From contig CBDDJT010000002.1 of NCBI GenBank assembly GCA_965229765.1, forward strand, positions 992,001 through 1,056,000: DNA of 64,000 bases, read 5' to 3'. This DNA is from ASV31 sp965229765. Its GTDB lineage: Bacteria; Pseudomonadota; Alphaproteobacteria; Rhodobacterales; Rhodobacteraceae. A program made the translations under genes and the position numbers. The notes under the pieces were generated by a model. The model saw only the letters and a list, made by a program, of their open reading frames with translations, did not search any database and was not told the DNA's origin. Shown one piece after another: positions 35,161 through 44,692 of the stretch (position 1 is the first letter of the stretch; each line of letters begins with the position of its first letter).

Positions 35161-35817
35161 ATGGCGGCTGAGCGCCGGAAGCCGGTCGCGGCGCGACGCG
35201 ACGTCATGACGTTGATGGTTGCAGCCGGCGTTGCGGTCCTGACAGCATTGGCATGGGCGCCCCACACGGTCGCGACCACGCCCGTTTCGGACGGTTTGTT
35301 ACGCGTCGGGCTTGGCAGCGGCGCCACCACCGACAGCCTTGATCCGGCCACCTGCGAGGGCACAATCCACACTGTGATCGCCTATTGCTATGGCGACATC
35401 CTTGCTGAGGGTGATCCCACCGGCGCGTTGGCGCCGGAACTGGCGGAAAGCATCAACGCCGATGACGCGCAATCGTGGCGCTTCACTTTGCGCGCAGGCG
35501 TTGAATTCCAGGACGGTAGGACCCTGCCCCCCGGGGACGAGATCGCCTCGATCAACCACCACCGTGGCGAAGACGTCGAGAACGATGCGAAATCCGGCAT
35601 CGGCACCGGCGGCTACGTGATCGGCCACTCTGATCCGGGTGTGCGTATCGAGGTGAGCCGCTTTGCCAACTACGTCAAATCAGACCGAGCGCCCTTCGAG
35701 CAGGTCGAACTGGTCACGATCATCGATGCGGCAGCCCGCCAGAACGCGGTGATGAATGGCACCGTGGATGTCATCGATGGTGCCAAGGCGTCGGAACTTT
35801 GGTGGCATACCGCCTGA
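35161..35817 (+). pseudogene. Truncated family-5 solute-binding protein
   Basis: A frame of 218 residues where about 500 are normal. A signal-peptide-like helix (VMTLMVAAGVAVLTALAWA) precedes the mature start LRVGLGSGATTDSLDPAT. The family pattern breaks after NHHRGEDVENDAKS, where about 70 residues are missing, resumes at GTGGYVIGHSDPGVRIEVSR, and ends at DVIDGAKASELWW. The C-terminal half is absent. It is divergent from the permease and ATPase remnants of the same system. Confidence 0.7.
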
Positions 35818-36075
35818 TCGGCTGTACGATCCCTGTAAGCCGCAAGGGCCCCGTTTGGCCTTTGCGCCTTGTTGCGACGTTGTTCTCGCTCGGTGCCGAC
35901 AATCGGCTTGGGCGTCTTCTTGTGGAACCCTTGATGCCTGCTCGCCATTTGACGTCCGAAACCTTCGCCGCTCCGCGCTTGCGGTCTGGGCGCCGCGCGA
36001 CCGGCTGTGATCTGGTGCCGTGTAGATGGGCCGTTTCGTCCGTCCTCCCTGCTCCTCGTGCACCGGATCGCCAAG
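35818..36075. other. Junction between the binding-protein remnant and hyuA
   Basis: No gene is supported. It should hold the promoter of the hydantoinase operon, but no clear -35/-10 pair or ribosome binding site was found by eye. Confidence 0.4.
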
Positions 36076-38172
36076 ATGACCACGCCCCACCAAGACCTGC
36101 GCCTTGCCATTGATGTCGGCGGCACCTTCACCGACACCGTCGTAACGGATGCCAAACACACGATTATCTCTTCCACCAAGACCTTGACAACGCACGACAA
36201 CCCCTCGATCGGCGCGCTTGCCGGGGCTGACCGGGCATTGGCCGATATCCGGGCCGGGATGGCGCATATCGGCGGCTTCATCCATGGCACGACCCTTGCC
36301 ACCAATGCGCTGCTGGAAAAGCGCGGCGCACGTGTGGCGACGATCACCACAGAGGGTTTTCGCGATATCCTCGAGATCGCCTACGAGCGCCGCCATGACC
36401 AATACGACATCGACCTCGAGAAGCCTGACCTGCTTGTCAGCCGCGACCGCTCGCTCACGATCACGGAGCGCATGTCGGTTCATGGCGAGGTTCTGATCCC
36501 GCTGGATGAGGCCGCCCTGCCCGCCCTGTTGCAGCAGATCGACGCGACCGGCGCGCAAGCCATCGCAATCTGCCTGCTGCATTCCTACGCCAACCCGATC
36601 CACGAGCGGCGTCTGGCCGCCCTGATCCATGCCGCGCGTCCCGATCTGGTCCTGTCCCTGTCGAGCGAAGTCAGCCCGGAGGCGCGCGAGTTCGACCGGC
36701 TCTGCACCACGGTGGCCAATGCCTACATCCAGCCGTTGATGGCGGGCTACCTATCCCGCTTTGCCGACGCTTTCGCGGCGAAGGGCCTGTCCTGTCCGAT
36801 CCTGATGATGACCGCTGGTGGCGGCATGACCACCATCGAAACGGCGGCGCAATTCCCGATCCGCCTTGTCGAATCGGGCCCGGCGGGCGGCGCGATCCTT
36901 GCCGCGCGTGTGGCCCGCGAGGCCGGGCTCGACTCCGTCTTGTCCTTCGACATGGGCGGCACCACGGCCAAGCTCTGCATCATCGACAACGCGCAGCCCC
37001 AGACGTCGCGCCAGTTCGAGATCGGTCGCGCGGCGCGGTTCATCAAAGGGTCCGGCATGCCGGTGCGCATCCCGGTGATCGAGATGATCGAAATCGGTGC
37101 CGGTGGGGGATCGATCGCCGGTGTGGATCGTCTTGGGCGCCTGACGGTCGGCCCGCGCAGCGCGGGGTCGGAACCCGGCCCGGTGGCCTTTGGGCGCGGC
37201 GGGACCGAGCCCACCGTCACCGACGCCGACGTAGCGCTTGGCTACATCCGTCCCGAGCGGTTTGCCGAGGGTCAGTTCCAGATCGATGTCTCCGCCGCCG
37301 AGCGCGCCATAGCCGCCACCATCGGCACGGCCCTGTCTATCGACACCGCCGAGGCCGCGGACGGCATCAGCCGCATGGTCGATGACAACATGGCCAGCGC
37401 AGGCCGAGCCCATGCGGTCGAATCCGGCAAGGATCTGGGCACACGCACAATGATCGCCTTTGGCGGCAACGGCCCGCTGCACGCCTGCCGCGTCGCGCTC
37501 AGCGCAGGGGTTTACCGGGTGCTGGTGCCGCAAAACCCGGGCGTCGGCTCTGCCGTTGGCTTTCTCTTTGCGCCCGTGTCGTTCGAAATCGTCCGCTCGC
37601 GCTACACCCTGCTGCAGGATGCCAATCTTGGCGCCATCAACACGATGCTGGAAGAAATGTGCGCCGCCAGCGCAGAGGTCGTGCGCAAGGGCGAGGCCCA
37701 CGCCCCGCTTATGACCACGCGGTCGGCCTTCATGCGCTATCGCGGTCAGGGCCACGAGATCGAGATCGCCCTGCCCGAAACCGCCTTGCAGGCCAGCGAC
37801 ATGCCCGCGCTGACAAAGGCGTTCGAGACGGCCTATACGACCCAGTTCTCGCGCCCCGTTCCGGGCATGAAGATCGAAGTTCTGAACTGGGCTGTGCGCA
37901 GCGCCGCCGAAGGCCCCCCGCCCCGCGCGGCACCCACCACCCCCAAGCTGCGCCCCTACAGTGTCACGGAGCACTGCACCCTGTATTGCGACGTCACCGG
38001 CACACCGGTTCAGGCCGCGCTGGTGGACCGCGCGGCCCTCGCCCCCGGCGACACGCTCAAGGGTCCGGCCCTGATCTTGGAGCCGCAAACCACCAGTTTT
38101 GTAGGGGCGGATTTCACCGCCCATATCGACGCCGCCCTGAATATCGTGATGACCAGAGAGGCCCGGACATGA
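36076..38172 (+). CDS. hyuA: N-methylhydantoinase/acetophenone carboxylase-family subunit A
   Basis: A protein of 698 residues from ATG 36076, where MTTPHQDLRLAIDVGGTFTD gives the standard N-terminus (ATP-binding DVGGTFTD at 13-20). Further family marks are FIHGTTLATNALLEKRG, DMGGTTAKLCI and GAGGGSIAGVDRLGRL. ATP-dependent amidohydrolase of the 5-oxoprolinase/N-methylhydantoinase/acetone-carboxylase superfamily; substrate not decidable from sequence alone. No strong ribosome binding site precedes the start. It is coupled by ATGA overlap to subunit B. Confidence 0.88.
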   Translation: MTTPHQDLRLAIDVGGTFTDTVVTDAKHTIISSTKTLTTHDNPSIGALAGADRALADIRAGMAHIGGFIHGTTLATNALLEKRGARVATITTEGFRDILEIAYERRHDQYDIDLEKPDLLVSRDRSLTITERMSVHGEVLIPLDEAALPALLQQIDATGAQAIAICLLHSYANPIHERRLAALIHAARPDLVLSLSSEVSPEAREFDRLCTTVANAYIQPLMAGYLSRFADAFAAKGLSCPILMMTAGGGMTTIETAAQFPIRLVESGPAGGAILAARVAREAGLDSVLSFDMGGTTAKLCIIDNAQPQTSRQFEIGRAARFIKGSGMPVRIPVIEMIEIGAGGGSIAGVDRLGRLTVGPRSAGSEPGPVAFGRGGTEPTVTDADVALGYIRPERFAEGQFQIDVSAAERAIAATIGTALSIDTAEAADGISRMVDDNMASAGRAHAVESGKDLGTRTMIAFGGNGPLHACRVALSAGVYRVLVPQNPGVGSAVGFLFAPVSFEIVRSRYTLLQDANLGAINTMLEEMCAASAEVVRKGEAHAPLMTTRSAFMRYRGQGHEIEIALPETALQASDMPALTKAFETAYTTQFSRPVPGMKIEVLNWAVRSAAEGPPPRAAPTTPKLRPYSVTEHCTLYCDVTGTPVQAALVDRAALAPGDTLKGPALILEPQTTSFVGADFTAHIDAALNIVMTREART

Positions 38173-39824
38173 CCGCCCCCATCTCGCCCGCCCGGCTGCA
38201 AGTGATGTGGAACCGCCTTCTGGCGCTGGTCGAGGAGCAGGGCCAGACCCTGATCCGCGCGGCCTTTTCGCCCATCGTACGCGAATGCGGCGATATCTCT
38301 GCCGGGATTTTCGACCTGCAGGGCCGGATGCTCGCGCAGGCCGTGACCGGGACGCCGGGGCACATCAACACCATGGCCGAGGCCGTTCAGCACCTGCGCG
38401 GACGGTTCCCGGTGCAAGACATGGTGCCCGGCGACATCTACATGACCAACGATCCCTGGCTGGCCTCGGGGCATCTGAACGATTTCCTGCTGATGATGCC
38501 GGTGTTTCATGAGAGGCGCGTGGTCGGGTTCACGTCCTGCACCTCGCACCTTGTCGATCTGGGGGGGCTTGGCATGGGGCCGGAAGGCTCGGACGTCTAC
38601 GACGAGGGCCTGCTGATCCCACCGTGCAAGCTGGTGGAGGGTGGCGAGATCAACGCCCTGTTGATGGAGATCGTAAAGGCCAACTCGCGCGAGCCGATCG
38701 CCAATGAGGGCGATATCTATGCGCTTATCGCCTATTGCGAGGCCGGGGCCGCGCGTCTGGTCGAGATGATGCGCGACTACCAGATCGACGATCTGGACGC
38801 TTTGGCGGACTACATCATCAATACCTCGCACCGTGGCACGCTGGAAGCCATCGCCGAGGTCCCCGAGGGTGTCTATGAAAATGAACTGACGGTGGACGGC
38901 TATGAAAAACCGTTGACGCTCAGGGCGCGGCTTACGGTCGAAAAAGACCGCTTGCACCTCGATTTCGCGGGCACGTCCGGCTGCTCGGACAAAGGCATCA
39001 ATGTGCCGTTGAATTACGCCACGGCCTATTCGGTCTTTGCGATGCGCTGCATTATCGGCTCGGACATTCCAAACAACGCGGGCTCTCTGGCCCCTTTCGT
39101 GGTGACGGGGCCGCCGGGCTGCATCCTGAATGCGCAGCGCCCGGCCCCTGTTGCGATGCGCCATACCTTGGGGCAGATGACGCCGGATCTTGTCTTCGGC
39201 TGCCTGCATCAGGCGCTTCCGAAACGGGTGCCGGCCGAGGGGGCGTCTTGCATGTACGATCTGCCGATGCGCCATACCGCGGATGCGGTGTTGTCCGGCG
39301 GGCAGGAATTCGCAGTCGAACTGGTCCATAACGGCGGCACCGGCGCGCGCCCGCACTCGGACGGTTTGTCAGCCACCGCCTATCCTTCGGGTGTCTTCGG
39401 CTCTCAGGTCGAGATGACCGAGGCCGCGGCCCCGGTGACGATCTGGCGCCGCGAGTTGCTGCCCGGCAGCGGCGGTGCGGGGCAATATCGCGGCGGGCTT
39501 GGCCAGCGGATCGAACTATCGTCGTCGATCAATGAGCCGTTTCTCGTGTTCCTGTCGGTGGAGCGTATTTCGAACCCGGCTCAGGGTCGCGCGGGTGGCA
39601 TGCCCGGCGCACCGGGCCGGATACAGGTGTCTGGGCGCGCCACGGATATCCCCGGCAAATGCGAGTTGCGCGTGGCGCCCGGCGAACGGCTGACCTTCGA
39701 CACGCCCGGGGGCGGCGGATTTGGCCCCCCCGATGCGCGGCACGCGGACGCGATCGCTGCGGATCTGGCCAAGGGCCTGATCGACGATGGGACCGCGCAG
39801 GCGATCTACGGGGCGAAATCATGA
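38169..39824 (+). CDS. hyuB: N-methylhydantoinase/acetophenone carboxylase-family subunit B
   Basis: A protein of 551 residues from ATG 38169, overlapping the TGA of hyuA. Family pattern: RAAFSPIVRECGDISAGIFD near the start, GDIYMTNDPWLASGHLNDF, and the C-terminal LLPGSGGAGQYRGGLGQRIE and TPGGGGFGPPDAR. It forms the hetero-oligomer with subunit A. The aminotransferase start overlaps its stop. Confidence 0.9.
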   Translation: MTAPISPARLQVMWNRLLALVEEQGQTLIRAAFSPIVRECGDISAGIFDLQGRMLAQAVTGTPGHINTMAEAVQHLRGRFPVQDMVPGDIYMTNDPWLASGHLNDFLLMMPVFHERRVVGFTSCTSHLVDLGGLGMGPEGSDVYDEGLLIPPCKLVEGGEINALLMEIVKANSREPIANEGDIYALIAYCEAGAARLVEMMRDYQIDDLDALADYIINTSHRGTLEAIAEVPEGVYENELTVDGYEKPLTLRARLTVEKDRLHLDFAGTSGCSDKGINVPLNYATAYSVFAMRCIIGSDIPNNAGSLAPFVVTGPPGCILNAQRPAPVAMRHTLGQMTPDLVFGCLHQALPKRVPAEGASCMYDLPMRHTADAVLSGGQEFAVELVHNGGTGARPHSDGLSATAYPSGVFGSQVEMTEAAAPVTIWRRELLPGSGGAGQYRGGLGQRIELSSSINEPFLVFLSVERISNPAQGRAGGMPGAPGRIQVSGRATDIPGKCELRVAPGERLTFDTPGGGGFGPPDARHADAIAADLAKGLIDDGTAQAIYGAKS

Positions 39825-40888
39825 CGATCCGGGCGGTGCAGACCGTCGCGGCGATGGCCAGTTATGCCTTGGCGGATCTGGGCGCCGCGACACTGGTGTC
39901 GCTGGCCCAGAACGAAAGCGCATTTGCCCCAAGCCCCAGGGCGCTGGCCGCCGGGCAAGCCGCGTTGGCGGGCGCGGCGCTCTACCCCGACCCCGACTGG
40001 CGCGCCCTGCGCGCGGCGATCGCGGAAACGCACCCTGTCGCCGCCAAGACCATCCTGTGCGGCGCAGGGTCCATGGAACTGATCGGGGCGCTGATCCGCG
40101 CCTTTGCCGGACCGGGGGACGAGGTTCTGGGCACCGCCCATGGCTACCTCTTTGTCGCCACCGCAACACAGCAGGCCGGCGCGCGCCATGTACAGGCCCC
40201 AGAGCCAGACCTGCATGTCAGCGTCGACGCTGTGCTGGACCGCGTCACGCAAGCCACGAAGATCGTTTTCATCTGCAACCCCGGCAATCCCACCGGCACA
40301 CGTATCCCCAATGCCGAGATCACGCGCCTGCGCGACGCCCTGCCCCCCGATGTGCTCTTGGTGGTCGATCAGGCCTATGCCGAGTTCGACGACCAAGACC
40401 ATTCGTCGATTTTCGCTCTTGTGGCGCGCGGTGACACGGTCGTGATGCGCACCTTGTCCAAAGCCTATGGCCTGGCGGGCGCGCGGGTTGGATGGGCCGC
40501 GGCCCCGCCCGCGATCGGGGACGAGATGCGCAAGTTGCTGAACCCCAACAACGTCTCAAACGTGTCGCAAGCGATGGCCGAGGCCGCGATGCGCGATCAG
40601 GCGCACATGCGCGACACCGTGGCCCGGACCGCCGCGATCCGCGACGCATTTCGCACCGGCCTGACGGGTGCGGGCCTTACCGCCCCGCCAAGCGCAACCA
40701 ACTTTGTGCTGATCCGATTTGCCGATGCCGACCGCGCCCGCGCCGCCGATACGGCGCTGCGCGGGCGCGGGTTCCTTTTGCGCGGCATGGGCGGCTATGG
40801 CCTGCCCGATTGCTTGCGCGCCACAATTGGCCCATCGGATGCCATGACGGAAGTCACCAACATTCTGGAGAACCTGCCCCATGGATGA
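39821..40888 (+). CDS. PLP-dependent aminotransferase, class I/II (histidinol-phosphate aminotransferase-like)
   Basis: A protein of 355 residues. N153-P-G-N-P-T-G159 is the cofactor ring contact, D183 binds the pyridine nitrogen, and the Schiff-base lysine is K214 in TLSKAYGLAGARVGW. HisC-like size and pattern. In this operon it more likely transaminates a catabolic amino acid released by the hydantoinase than makes histidine; this is inference from context. ATGA overlap with hyuB, 8-nt overlap with the racemase gene. Confidence 0.88.
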   Translation: MTIRAVQTVAAMASYALADLGAATLVSLAQNESAFAPSPRALAAGQAALAGAALYPDPDWRALRAAIAETHPVAAKTILCGAGSMELIGALIRAFAGPGDEVLGTAHGYLFVATATQQAGARHVQAPEPDLHVSVDAVLDRVTQATKIVFICNPGNPTGTRIPNAEITRLRDALPPDVLLVVDQAYAEFDDQDHSSIFALVARGDTVVMRTLSKAYGLAGARVGWAAAPPAIGDEMRKLLNPNNVSNVSQAMAEAAMRDQAHMRDTVARTAAIRDAFRTGLTGAGLTAPPSATNFVLIRFADADRARAADTALRGRGFLLRGMGGYGLPDCLRATIGPSDAMTEVTNILENLPHG

Positions 40889-41618
40889 TCCCCGTTTGGG
40901 TCCGAAAATCGGCATCTTGGTCCCCTTTACCAACTGTAACCTCGAACCCGACATGGGCCTGCTGTGCCCACCGGGCGCCACCATGCATTTCGAGCGGTTG
41001 GGCGGCTACGACGTCGATGAAATCCCCGGCTCCGAGCAGATGGCCGGGCTGGGTGCCTCCGATCTGTCCGAGACGTTGCGCCTGATCGCGGGCGTGCGAC
41101 CGGCCGCGATCCTCTATGGCTGCACCTCGGCCACTCTGACCCACGGCAGCGCCTTCGACCGCGATCTTGCTGCGCAGATCAAGGCCGCCTCGGGGGCCGT
41201 GTCGATCACCGCTGCGGGCGCCCTGATCCATGCGCTCGGCGCTTTGGATGTGACGCGTGTAGGCTTTGCCTCGCCCTATCTGGGCGAAGTCAACGATCAG
41301 GCTGTCGCGTTCCTGGGCGAGCATGGCGTCACGGTCACCCACCGCGCCGATATCGGGCGGGCACTTGGCAACTACGGTCAGGGGAAGCTGACCCCGGACG
41401 AGGTCTTTGCCCTTGCCATTCAGGCCGCCGGGCCGGAGGCCGATGCGGTGGTCCTGTCATGCACCGACATCCGCTCGGTCGAGGTGATCGCGCGGGTGGA
41501 GGCCGCGACGGGCAAACCCGTCGTCACCTCCAACCAGGCGATGATCTTCATGCTCTGCCGCGCCCTTGGCCTGCCGGGGCCCGCGGGCGACTGGGGCCGC
41601 CTGTTTGACCGGCTTTAG
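40881..41618 (+). CDS. Asp/Glu/hydantoin racemase-superfamily enzyme with both catalytic cysteines
   Basis: A protein of 245 residues. C81 in YGCTSATLTHGS and C194 in LSCTDIRS are the two active-site cysteines. The N-terminus GPKIGILVPFTNCNLEPD resembles maleate isomerase/arylmalonate decarboxylase relatives. In a hyuAB operon a hydantoin-racemase-like or maleate-isomerase-like role is plausible. Its stop (TAG) interlocks with the stop of the convergent MttB-like gene at 41615. Confidence 0.82.
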   Translation: MDDPRLGPKIGILVPFTNCNLEPDMGLLCPPGATMHFERLGGYDVDEIPGSEQMAGLGASDLSETLRLIAGVRPAAILYGCTSATLTHGSAFDRDLAAQIKAASGAVSITAAGALIHALGALDVTRVGFASPYLGEVNDQAVAFLGEHGVTVTHRADIGRALGNYGQGKLTPDEVFALAIQAAGPEADAVVLSCTDIRSVEVIARVEAATGKPVVTSNQAMIFMLCRALGLPGPAGDWGRLFDRL

Positions 41619-43153
41619 GGCTCGCCACTGCCGATCTGCTCCTTCCGGCGTGCCACATACGCGTCGAGCGCCTCGCGCCGGTCCGGCTCCATCACCGGCT
41701 CTTCGTAGTCGCGCAGGGCCTGCTGCCACAGCTCGGTCGCGCGCTCGATGGCGTGCTTGGACCCCGCCGCCTCCCACGCGCCATGATTGTTCCAATCCGA
41801 CAGCATCGGGCGGTAAAAGGCGGTCTCGTATCGCGCCATGGTGTGATCGGTGCCAAAGAAATGCCCGCCGGTCTGAACCGACTTGATCGCCTCGAACCCC
41901 AGATTATCCTCGGTGAAGTCGATCGGACGAAGGAATTCCATCATGTTCTGGATGATCTCGACGTCGAGGATCAGCTTTTCATAGGACGCGGTCAGCCCGC
42001 CCTCCAGCCAGCCCGCCGCGTGATAGACCATGTTGCCGCCGCCCATCACGGCACCCCATGTCGCCATGCCCGTCTCGTACGCGGCCTGCAGGTCAACAGC
42101 GTTCGACGCGTTGGCGTTCGAGGTGCGGTAGGGCAGCGCGTATCGCCGCGCCAATTGGCCGGCGATCATGTTGGCCTTGGTGTTCTCCGGCGTCCCAAAC
42201 GCCGGCGCGCCGGTGCGCATATCCACGTTCGAGGTAAACGCGCCATACATCACCGGCGTGCCAGGATGGACCAATTGCGTCAGCGTCACGCCAAACAGGG
42301 CCTCGGCGTTTTGTTGCGCAAGCGCTGCGGGCAGCGTCACGGGGGTCATTGCACCCATCAAGGTGAACGGCGTGATCGTCACGGGCTGGCCATGCTCTGC
42401 CATCACGATCAGCCCATCGCCCATTTCGCCATCAAACAGACGTGGGGAGTTGATCGAGATGATGGTGATGACGCCGGGGTCGTTGCGCATCTCCTCCACG
42501 GTGGTCCCGCGCGCGATCGCCATCATCTCGATCCCGTCCATCGCCCGGCCGCGTCCGATGGCCGTGCAGTGAAACGGCAGGTCCGAGAGTGTCAGGTTGG
42601 CGCGGTAGGTGTCGAGGTGGCGGTTGTTGGCCGGCAATTCCATCGGCGACGTGACCTGATTGCCGATCAGGTTGATGGCGTTGAAATGGTGCGCAAGCCG
42701 GATGAAGTTCTCATAGTCGGCCAGGTTGCCCGAGCGCCGCCCGTTGATGCAATCATGCACGTTTGGCGGCCCAGCCACGAGGCCGAAACACAGGTGATCG
42801 CCGCCAATGGTCAGCCGTTTCTCAGGCGTGCGGGCGGTCAGAGTGAACTCCGCTGGGGCGCGGCCGACGGCGTCCATGACGATGCTCTCGTCGATCCGGA
42901 TCGTGCCAGTATCCCGGTCCACCAGCGCGCCGGCCGCCTCGAAGAGGTTCATGACGTTTTCGCCGACGACGCGAATACCAAGCTCTGACAGGATCCGCAT
43001 CGAGGTGTCGTGAAGCGCCTGCATCTGCTCTTCATTCAGCAACGCGATCGGCGGGTAAGGATTGCGGACCTGCCGCAGCGGCAACTGCGCGATGCCCCCA
43101 CCGATGCGCCCAGATTTTCCCTTGCGGCCTCCTCCGCGCCTGTCACGTGCCAT
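41615..43153 (-). CDS. MttB-family methyltransferase, non-pyrrolysine type
   Basis: A protein of 512 residues from ATG 43153 (AAAGGA upstream). Trimethylamine methyltransferase (MttB) family pattern: NPYPPIALLNEEQMQALHDTSMRILSELGI near the N-terminus, HDCINGRRSGNLADYENF, and YETGMATWGAVMGGGNMVYHAAGWLEGGL. The frame is open with no in-frame TAG, so it lacks pyrrolysine and belongs with glycine-betaine/other quaternary amine demethylases. Such enzymes pass methyl to a corrinoid protein, and no corrinoid-protein gene is visible in this window. Last gene of the sox operon. Confidence 0.85.
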   Translation of the reverse strand: MARDRRGGGRKGKSGRIGGGIAQLPLRQVRNPYPPIALLNEEQMQALHDTSMRILSELGIRVVGENVMNLFEAAGALVDRDTGTIRIDESIVMDAVGRAPAEFTLTARTPEKRLTIGGDHLCFGLVAGPPNVHDCINGRRSGNLADYENFIRLAHHFNAINLIGNQVTSPMELPANNRHLDTYRANLTLSDLPFHCTAIGRGRAMDGIEMMAIARGTTVEEMRNDPGVITIISINSPRLFDGEMGDGLIVMAEHGQPVTITPFTLMGAMTPVTLPAALAQQNAEALFGVTLTQLVHPGTPVMYGAFTSNVDMRTGAPAFGTPENTKANMIAGQLARRYALPYRTSNANASNAVDLQAAYETGMATWGAVMGGGNMVYHAAGWLEGGLTASYEKLILDVEIIQNMMEFLRPIDFTEDNLGFEAIKSVQTGGHFFGTDHTMARYETAFYRPMLSDWNNHGAWEAAGSKHAIERATELWQQALRDYEEPVMEPDRREALDAYVARRKEQIGSGEP

Positions 43154-43166
43154 CTCGGACGTCCTT

Positions 43167-44129
43167 TCAGTAGCCCCGCTTTGGGTCCACGATGTTTGTG
43201 AGGGGAGCACCCGCCCGATATCGGGTCAGGTTGTCGCAAAACATCGCCACGGATTTCAGCGCCCAGCCATCGTAGACCGACGCGCAATGGGGGGTAACGA
43301 TGACATTTTCCATCGCCCAGAATGGGCTGTCTTGAGGCAAGGGCTCGGTTTCGAAGACGTCCAGCGCGGCGCCTTTCAGAGGACCCTGCAAGGCCTGCGC
43401 CAAGGCGGTCTGATCGACCACGCCGCCGCGCGAGACATCGACCATCACCGCACCGGGTTTCATCGCGGCAATGGCGTCTGCGTCAACCATGCCGCGCGTG
43501 CTGTCCAGAAGCGGCACGCACACGGCGACGGCATCGGCGCGCGGCAAGAGATCGCGCAAGGCCTCCATGGCGTGCACCTCATCCACGTGTTCGGTGGCCC
43601 TGGGCCGGGCGCGAACGCCCAGTGTCACCATGCCCATCGCCTTGGCGCGGCGTGCAATCGCGGTACCGGTTCGCCCCAATCCCAGGATTAGCAAGGTCTG
43701 CCCTTGGATCGGCGCGACCTTTCCGGCGATCCAGTGTCGGGCGTTCTGCACCCGCCTGAACCCGTCGATATCCAACGAGAAATGCAGCAGCGCGCCGATG
43801 GTGTATTCCGCCATCATGTCGGCGGCCACACCCGCCGCATTGGTGACTGTCACAAGGCCCGTGTCCCAATCGGCCAGATGATCCGTGCCCGAGCCACCGA
43901 CCGACACCCATTTGACCGGCCCACCGTCCAACAAGACCGCCCGGGGATAGCCCGGTGTGCCGGCAAACCGGACGGAATACACCACCTCCGCGCCGGTCTG
44001 CGCGATCAGATCGGGCAAGGCGTCGTAGCTGTCGCAGCCGTGAAAGCCCAGATCGGGATGCGCTTGGCGGGCCACCGCCAGCGCCGCGTCGGGCGCGTCG
44101 GTGTGCAAGATCACGACGGGGTGTTTCAT
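43167..44129 (-). CDS. D-2-hydroxyacid dehydrogenase family protein
   Basis: A protein of 320 residues. The NAD-binding loop is ILGLGRTGTAIARRAKAMGM; the catalytic set is Arg in VSRGGVVD, Glu in FETEPLP and His in TPHCASVYDG. Likely reduces a 2-oxo acid or oxidises a D-2-hydroxyacid formed in the same pathway (glyoxylate and hydroxypyruvate are common substrates of relatives). ATGA overlap with soxG upstream. Confidence 0.9.
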   Translation of the reverse strand: MKHPVVILHTDAPDAALAVARQAHPDLGFHGCDSYDALPDLIAQTGAEVVYSVRFAGTPGYPRAVLLDGGPVKWVSVGGSGTDHLADWDTGLVTVTNAAGVAADMMAEYTIGALLHFSLDIDGFRRVQNARHWIAGKVAPIQGQTLLILGLGRTGTAIARRAKAMGMVTLGVRARPRATEHVDEVHAMEALRDLLPRADAVAVCVPLLDSTRGMVDADAIAAMKPGAVMVDVSRGGVVDQTALAQALQGPLKGAALDVFETEPLPQDSPFWAMENVIVTPHCASVYDGWALKSVAMFCDNLTRYRAGAPLTNIVDPKRGY

Positions 44130-44692
44130 CCAAAGACCTCGTGACGATTGATCGCGGCGTGGATATCGCCCACGACCTGCGCGGTCGCCGCGATGTCAAA
44201 CAGGATATCCAGGCCCTCGCCCGCCCGCAAAAGCGCGGTATCAAGGTGGGCAAAGCGGGTTTGCGCAACGGCATGTGCCCCGAATGACGCGGGCCGCAGA
44301 TCGAATGCTGTCAGACGGGCGGCGACCTGCATCGTGGCCGGGCCGTCCAGTCGCAGCCAGGCCCAGGTTTCTTCCCGCCAACTGGAATAGCCTTGCGGGT
44401 TGTCCTCCCAAGACTTGCGTAGTGTGGTGACGACGTCTGGCGCGTCCGGATCTGCAAGAGCCATGATGTCCCTGTGGCCCAGACGCAAAAGCGCCAGCCC
44501 TCGTTCAGGCGCCCACTGGTTCACCTCGGGCAAGGCGACCCGCGCGCCAAACCAAGCATCCGCCCCCGGCCCCTTCAGACCAAAGCGCGGCACGGCCGTC
44601 AGATCGCGCAGGCGCACTGCCTTGCTGTCTGTCAAGAGGCGAGCGCATTCCGCCGCAGCGCCACCGTCTGACAAGGGGAACACAGCGGTCAT
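44126..44692 (-). CDS. soxG: Sarcosine oxidase subunit gamma
   Basis: A protein of 188 residues, usual size for SoxG. It shows the GcvT-like pattern WAWLRLDGPATMQVAARLTAFDLRPASF and the downstream AHAVAQTRFAHLDTALLRAGEGLDIL. Subunit of heterotetrameric sarcosine oxidase. The start overlaps the soxA stop (ATGA). Confidence 0.85.
   Translation of the reverse strand: MTAVFPLSDGGAAAECARLLTDSKAVRLRDLTAVPRFGLKGPGADAWFGARVALPEVNQWAPERGLALLRLGHRDIMALADPDAPDVVTTLRKSWEDNPQGYSSWREETWAWLRLDGPATMQVAARLTAFDLRPASFGAHAVAQTRFAHLDTALLRAGEGLDILFDIAATAQVVGDIHAAINRHEVFG

Noticed and set aside
35670..36630. Minus-strand frames of 226 and 316 codons over the hyuA start
   Set aside because: They overlap the clear DVGGTFTD start of hyuA and show no family similarity.
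41615..43153. Pyrrolysine-containing trimethylamine methyltransferase
   Set aside because: The frame contains no in-frame TAG, so it is the non-pyrrolysine branch of the MttB family.
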